A DNA stretch of 9,116 nt, taken from an uncultured Flavobacteriales bacterium. Lineage in GTDB: Bacteria; Bacteroidota; Bacteroidia; Flavobacteriales_D; Sanyastnellaceae. Numbering within the stretch: position 1 is the stretch's first letter; the number at the start of each line of letters is the position of its first letter. A program made the position numbers and the translations under genes. Shown piece after piece: positions 6,732 to 9,116 of the stretch. The notes beneath the pieces were generated by a model, which saw only the letters and a list, made by a program, of their open reading frames with translations, was not told the DNA's origin and did no database searches. The DNA lies in the NCBI GenBank assembly GCA_938092195.1, contig CALKHD010000081.1:1-9116 (forward strand). Reading direction: 5' to 3'.

Positions 6732-8255
6732 ATGGACGCCCCCCATTCACCCAACGCAATTTCTGATTTCGCCGCCAACCTCCACATTGGCAATTCCCTC
6801 AGCCGGAAAAAGGAGCGATTTGAGCCACTGAACGCCCCCTACGTTGGGATGTACGTCTGTGGACCCACTGTGTACAGCAATGTGCACCTGGGCAACGTTC
6901 GAACCTTCCTCACCTTCGATGTGGTTTTTCGGTACCTCCTGCACCTTGGATACAAGGTCAGATATGTCCGCAACATCACCGACGTCGGTCACCTCACCGG
7001 TGATTCTGACGATGGAGAAGACAAGATTGGAAAGAAGGCCAGGCTGGAGAACCTCGAGCCCATGGAAGTGGTGCAACGCTACACGAATGATTTTCATGAT
7101 GTGATGCGAATGTTCAACATCCTGCCCCCTTCGATTGAACCCACAGCCACGGGGCACATTGTTGAGCAAATCGACATGATTTCCAAAATCATCGAAAACG
7201 GTTACGGATACGAAGCCAATGGAAGCGTCTATTTCGATGTCAGGAAATTCGCAGAGACCCATGATTATGGGGCGCTCAGCGGCCGTCGCATTGATGAGTT
7301 GCAAAACCAGACCCGAGCCCTGGACGGTCAGGACGAAAAACGCGACCCCATCGACTTCGCCCTCTGGAAAAAAGCCGATGACAGTCACCTGATGCAATGG
7401 CCATCTCCATGGAGCGTTGGCTTCCCGGGCTGGCATTTGGAATGCTCCGTGATGAGCACCAAGTATTTGGGACAATCCTTTGACATTCACGGCGGAGGGA
7501 TGGACCTCAAGTTTCCGCACCACGAGTGCGAAATCGCTCAGAACATGGGAGCCCACGGCCAAGCAGACCCTGTCCGCTATTGGATCCACGGCAACATGCT
7601 CACCGTCAATGGCCGGAAGATGTCCAAGTCCGAAGGCAACGGTTTTACCCCTGATGAACTGATCACGGGAAACCACAAGCTGTTGGAGAAAGGCTACTCG
7701 CCCATGACGGTGCGCTTCTTCATGCTTCAAGGCCACTATGCAGGCACCTTGGACTTCAGCAACCCCGCCCTTCAAGCGGCAGAAAAGGGGTTGGAGAGGT
7801 TGATGTCCGCGTGGCGTCTGTTGGAGGATTTGAAGCCGGTTTCGAGCGACAGTGCCCAAGAGGCGGCCCCCGATGTAGAAGACATCCAGAAGCGGGCCTA
7901 TGCCGCCATGAACGACGACTTCAATACACCGATGCTGATCGCCGTCTTGTACGACGCCGTGAAAGTGGTCAACTCGGTGGCATCGGGCCGAATGGCCATC
8001 GACATGGAAGGCATTCAATCCTTGCAGTCCTTGTTTGAACGCTTTGCCAAAGACATCCTTGGCCTTCAACACGAAGACACCCAAGCTGCTGGCGACGACC
8101 GAACAGATGGATTGATGGCCGTGATTTGCGCCCTCCGCGCAGAAGCCAAAACCAACAAGGATTGGGCAACCGCTGACTTGATCCGCGACCGGTTGGCAGA
8201 ATTGGGGGTGAACATCAAAGACGGAAAAGATGGCGCGAGCTGGACATTTGATTGA
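6732..8255 (+). CDS. cysS: Cysteinyl-tRNA synthetase (class I)
   Basis: CysS charges tRNA-Cys with cysteine using ATP in the cytoplasm and is essential. The 507-residue protein carries every hallmark. VGMYVCGPTVYSNVHLGN contains zinc ligand Cys43 and the HIGH-type motif HLGN (52-55). FPGWHLECS holds Cys238. The HHECE segment supplies His263 and Glu267, keeping the E. coli C-C-H-E zinc spacing (25 residues between the second Cys and His in both). KMSKS is intact at 296-300, followed by EGNGFTPDEL. The C-terminal part is the helical DALR-like anticodon-binding region. The ATG at 6732 gives about 15 residues more before the first zinc Cys than E. coli has; a TTG at 6675 would extend it into the terminator hairpin and is unlikely. 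The gene is preceded by two hairpins and a candidate promoter, and its last 26 nt overlap the next gene, suggesting translational coupling. Confidence 0.97.
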   Translation: MDAPHSPNAISDFAANLHIGNSLSRKKERFEPLNAPYVGMYVCGPTVYSNVHLGNVRTFLTFDVVFRYLLHLGYKVRYVRNITDVGHLTGDSDDGEDKIGKKARLENLEPMEVVQRYTNDFHDVMRMFNILPPSIEPTATGHIVEQIDMISKIIENGYGYEANGSVYFDVRKFAETHDYGALSGRRIDELQNQTRALDGQDEKRDPIDFALWKKADDSHLMQWPSPWSVGFPGWHLECSVMSTKYLGQSFDIHGGGMDLKFPHHECEIAQNMGAHGQADPVRYWIHGNMLTVNGRKMSKSEGNGFTPDELITGNHKLLEKGYSPMTVRFFMLQGHYAGTLDFSNPALQAAEKGLERLMSAWRLLEDLKPVSSDSAQEAAPDVEDIQKRAYAAMNDDFNTPMLIAVLYDAVKVVNSVASGRMAIDMEGIQSLQSLFERFAKDILGLQHEDTQAAGDDRTDGLMAVICALRAEAKTNKDWATADLIRDRLAELGVNIKDGKDGASWTFD

Positions 8256-9116
8256 TTCTTCATGGCGCTCCGCAGGCCTTTTGGCCTGTGCGTTGTGGAT
8301 GACCGCCTGTGGCGGGGAGTCCGACGAGGCTTCAAGACCAGCCGCTGCCCGTCCGGTCCAAGCCAAACTGGTTGAGACTCCTGAATTTTCAGGCGACAGC
8401 GCCTATGCCCACGTGGCGCGTCAAGTGGCCTTTGGTCCCCGTGTGCCCAACAGCGCCGCCCACCAAGCTTGTGGCTCATGGCTCACCCAGAAGCTCAAGG
8501 ATTACGGCGCAGACGTCACAGTTCAAACCGGAAGGGTCACGGCCTATGACGGGGCTGTTTTGGACATCCAAAACATTTTTGGGGCCTTCCGACCCGATGC
8601 TCGGCGCCGGGTCCTTCTTTACGCGCATTGGGACACGCGGCCCTATGCCGACCGGGATTCGGTCCGAATCAAAGACCCCATTGATGGGGCGAATGATGGG
8701 GCTTCTGGGGTGGGGGTTCTGCTTGAACTCGCCCGCATCATGGGCGACAGTCTGCCCAATGTTGGGGTGGACATTGCCTTCTTTGATGCCGAAGATTATG
8801 GGGAACCCGAATGGCTGCCAAACCGCGACCAGGACTACACGGACTGGTGCCTGGGCTCGCAATACTGGGCGCGTAAAGTTCACGTTCCCGGCTATCGGGC
8901 CAAGTATGGAATTTTGCTCGACATGGTGGGGGCCAAAGGGGCTGTTTTTAACCGTGAAGGCACGTCCATGGAAACCTCGCCCAGTGTGGTCGATAAGGTC
9001 TGGAGCACCGCCAAAAAATTGGGATATGGCGATTTGTTTCGGAACAGAATCACTCCGCAAACCGTGGACGACAACCTGTTTGTGAGCCAGATAGCGGGGA
9101 TTCCCTCTGCCAACAT
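8230..9116 (+). CDS. M28-family glutaminyl-peptide cyclotransferase-like lipoprotein, 3' end cut by the window
   Basis: The frame is open from ATG 8230 to the window end, giving 295 residues. The N-terminus is a lipoprotein signal: a basic/polar start, a hydrophobic run (AGLLACALW) and the lipobox MTAC with Cys27, then GGESDE. It is probably lipidated and exported to the envelope. The M28 zinc-peptidase/glutaminyl-cyclase fold follows: VAFGPRVPNS, LLYAHWDTRPYADRD (His133, Asp135), PIDGANDGASGVGVLLELAR (metal-bridging Asp156), FFDAEDYG (Glu188, Asp189), WCLGSQYWARK and GILLDMVGAKGAVFNREGTS. Homologs either cyclise N-terminal glutamine or act as aminopeptidases. The expected DDH near the end, carrying the last metal ligand, reads DDN here (residues 280-282). 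The ATG at 8230 gives a normal 26-residue signal and is preceded by purine-rich GACGGAAAAG; a TTG at 8248 is the alternative. It overlaps cysS by 26 nt. The stop lies beyond the window. Confidence 0.88.
   Translation, partial: MARAGHLIDSSWRSAGLLACALWMTACGGESDEASRPAAARPVQAKLVETPEFSGDSAYAHVARQVAFGPRVPNSAAHQACGSWLTQKLKDYGADVTVQTGRVTAYDGAVLDIQNIFGAFRPDARRRVLLYAHWDTRPYADRDSVRIKDPIDGANDGASGVGVLLELARIMGDSLPNVGVDIAFFDAEDYGEPEWLPNRDQDYTDWCLGSQYWARKVHVPGYRAKYGILLDMVGAKGAVFNREGTSMETSPSVVDKVWSTAKKLGYGDLFRNRITPQTVDDNLFVSQIAGIPSAN

Noticed and set aside
6747..8366. Long open frame (539 codons) on the minus strand opposite cysS
   Set aside because: It is antisense to an unmistakable cysS, and its translation shows no recognisable family or start context. 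Long antisense frames are common opposite G+C-biased codons.
8309..9085. Plus-strand open frame of 258 codons inside the lipoprotein gene
   Set aside because: It is an out-of-frame shadow. The overlapping frame beginning at 8230 has a lipobox and all the M28 motifs.
1..9116. Search for CRISPR arrays, tRNA genes, insertion sequences, long direct repeats or phage and defence genes
   Set aside because: Nothing of these kinds was seen by eye. The window is densely packed with housekeeping and envelope genes, and gaps are all under 150 nt.

Overview
This looks like an ordinary chromosomal stretch from a member of the Bacteroidota, most likely a Flavobacteriales-related lineage with moderately high G+C. 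The basis is family-level resemblance read by eye: a CNNM/CBS 'hemolysin' with the FSGMEIAF signature next to a SurA_N/PpiD-like chaperone, the long QueA variant containing a KKWK segment, the SDR-type L-threonine 3-dehydrogenase, and a glutaminyl-cyclase-like M28 lipoprotein. Starts mostly lack strong Shine-Dalgarno sequences, and a few upstream sites resemble the Bacteroidota promoter element TAnnTTTG. No database search was possible.

Layout: (1) 1-195 is the 3' end of a small membrane protein. (2) 248-1564 encodes a CNNM/CBS/CorC_HlyC membrane protein. (3) 1620-3719 encodes a membrane-anchored periplasmic peptidyl-prolyl isomerase. These three read in the + direction and suit an envelope-related cluster. 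(4) A large imperfect hairpin at 3740-3790 sits where the PPIase gene converges with queA (3761-4930, minus strand), and it overlaps the last codons of queA. (5) A 37-bp divergent gap separates queA from an L-threonine 3-dehydrogenase-type SDR (4968-5930, plus). (6) 5990-6586 encodes a secreted protein with five MORN_2/YwqK-like repeats. (7) 6587-6731 is a non-coding spacer with two hairpins and a candidate promoter. (8) 6732-8255 is cysS. (9) 8230 to the window end is an M28 glutaminyl-cyclase-like lipoprotein that overlaps cysS by 26 nt and runs off the window.

The genes do not form one pathway. They cover envelope protein folding, a membrane ion/stress protein, tRNA modification (queuosine), tRNA charging (cysteine), threonine catabolism and exported proteins of unknown or peptidase-like role. 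I found no CRISPR array, transposon, phage gene, tRNA, rRNA or defence system. I do not see evidence for a new multi-gene system. The points most worth checking are the Asn in place of the expected third metal-ligand His in the M28 protein (DDN at 9067-9075), the queA-overlapping hairpin, and the clean five-unit repeat protein.
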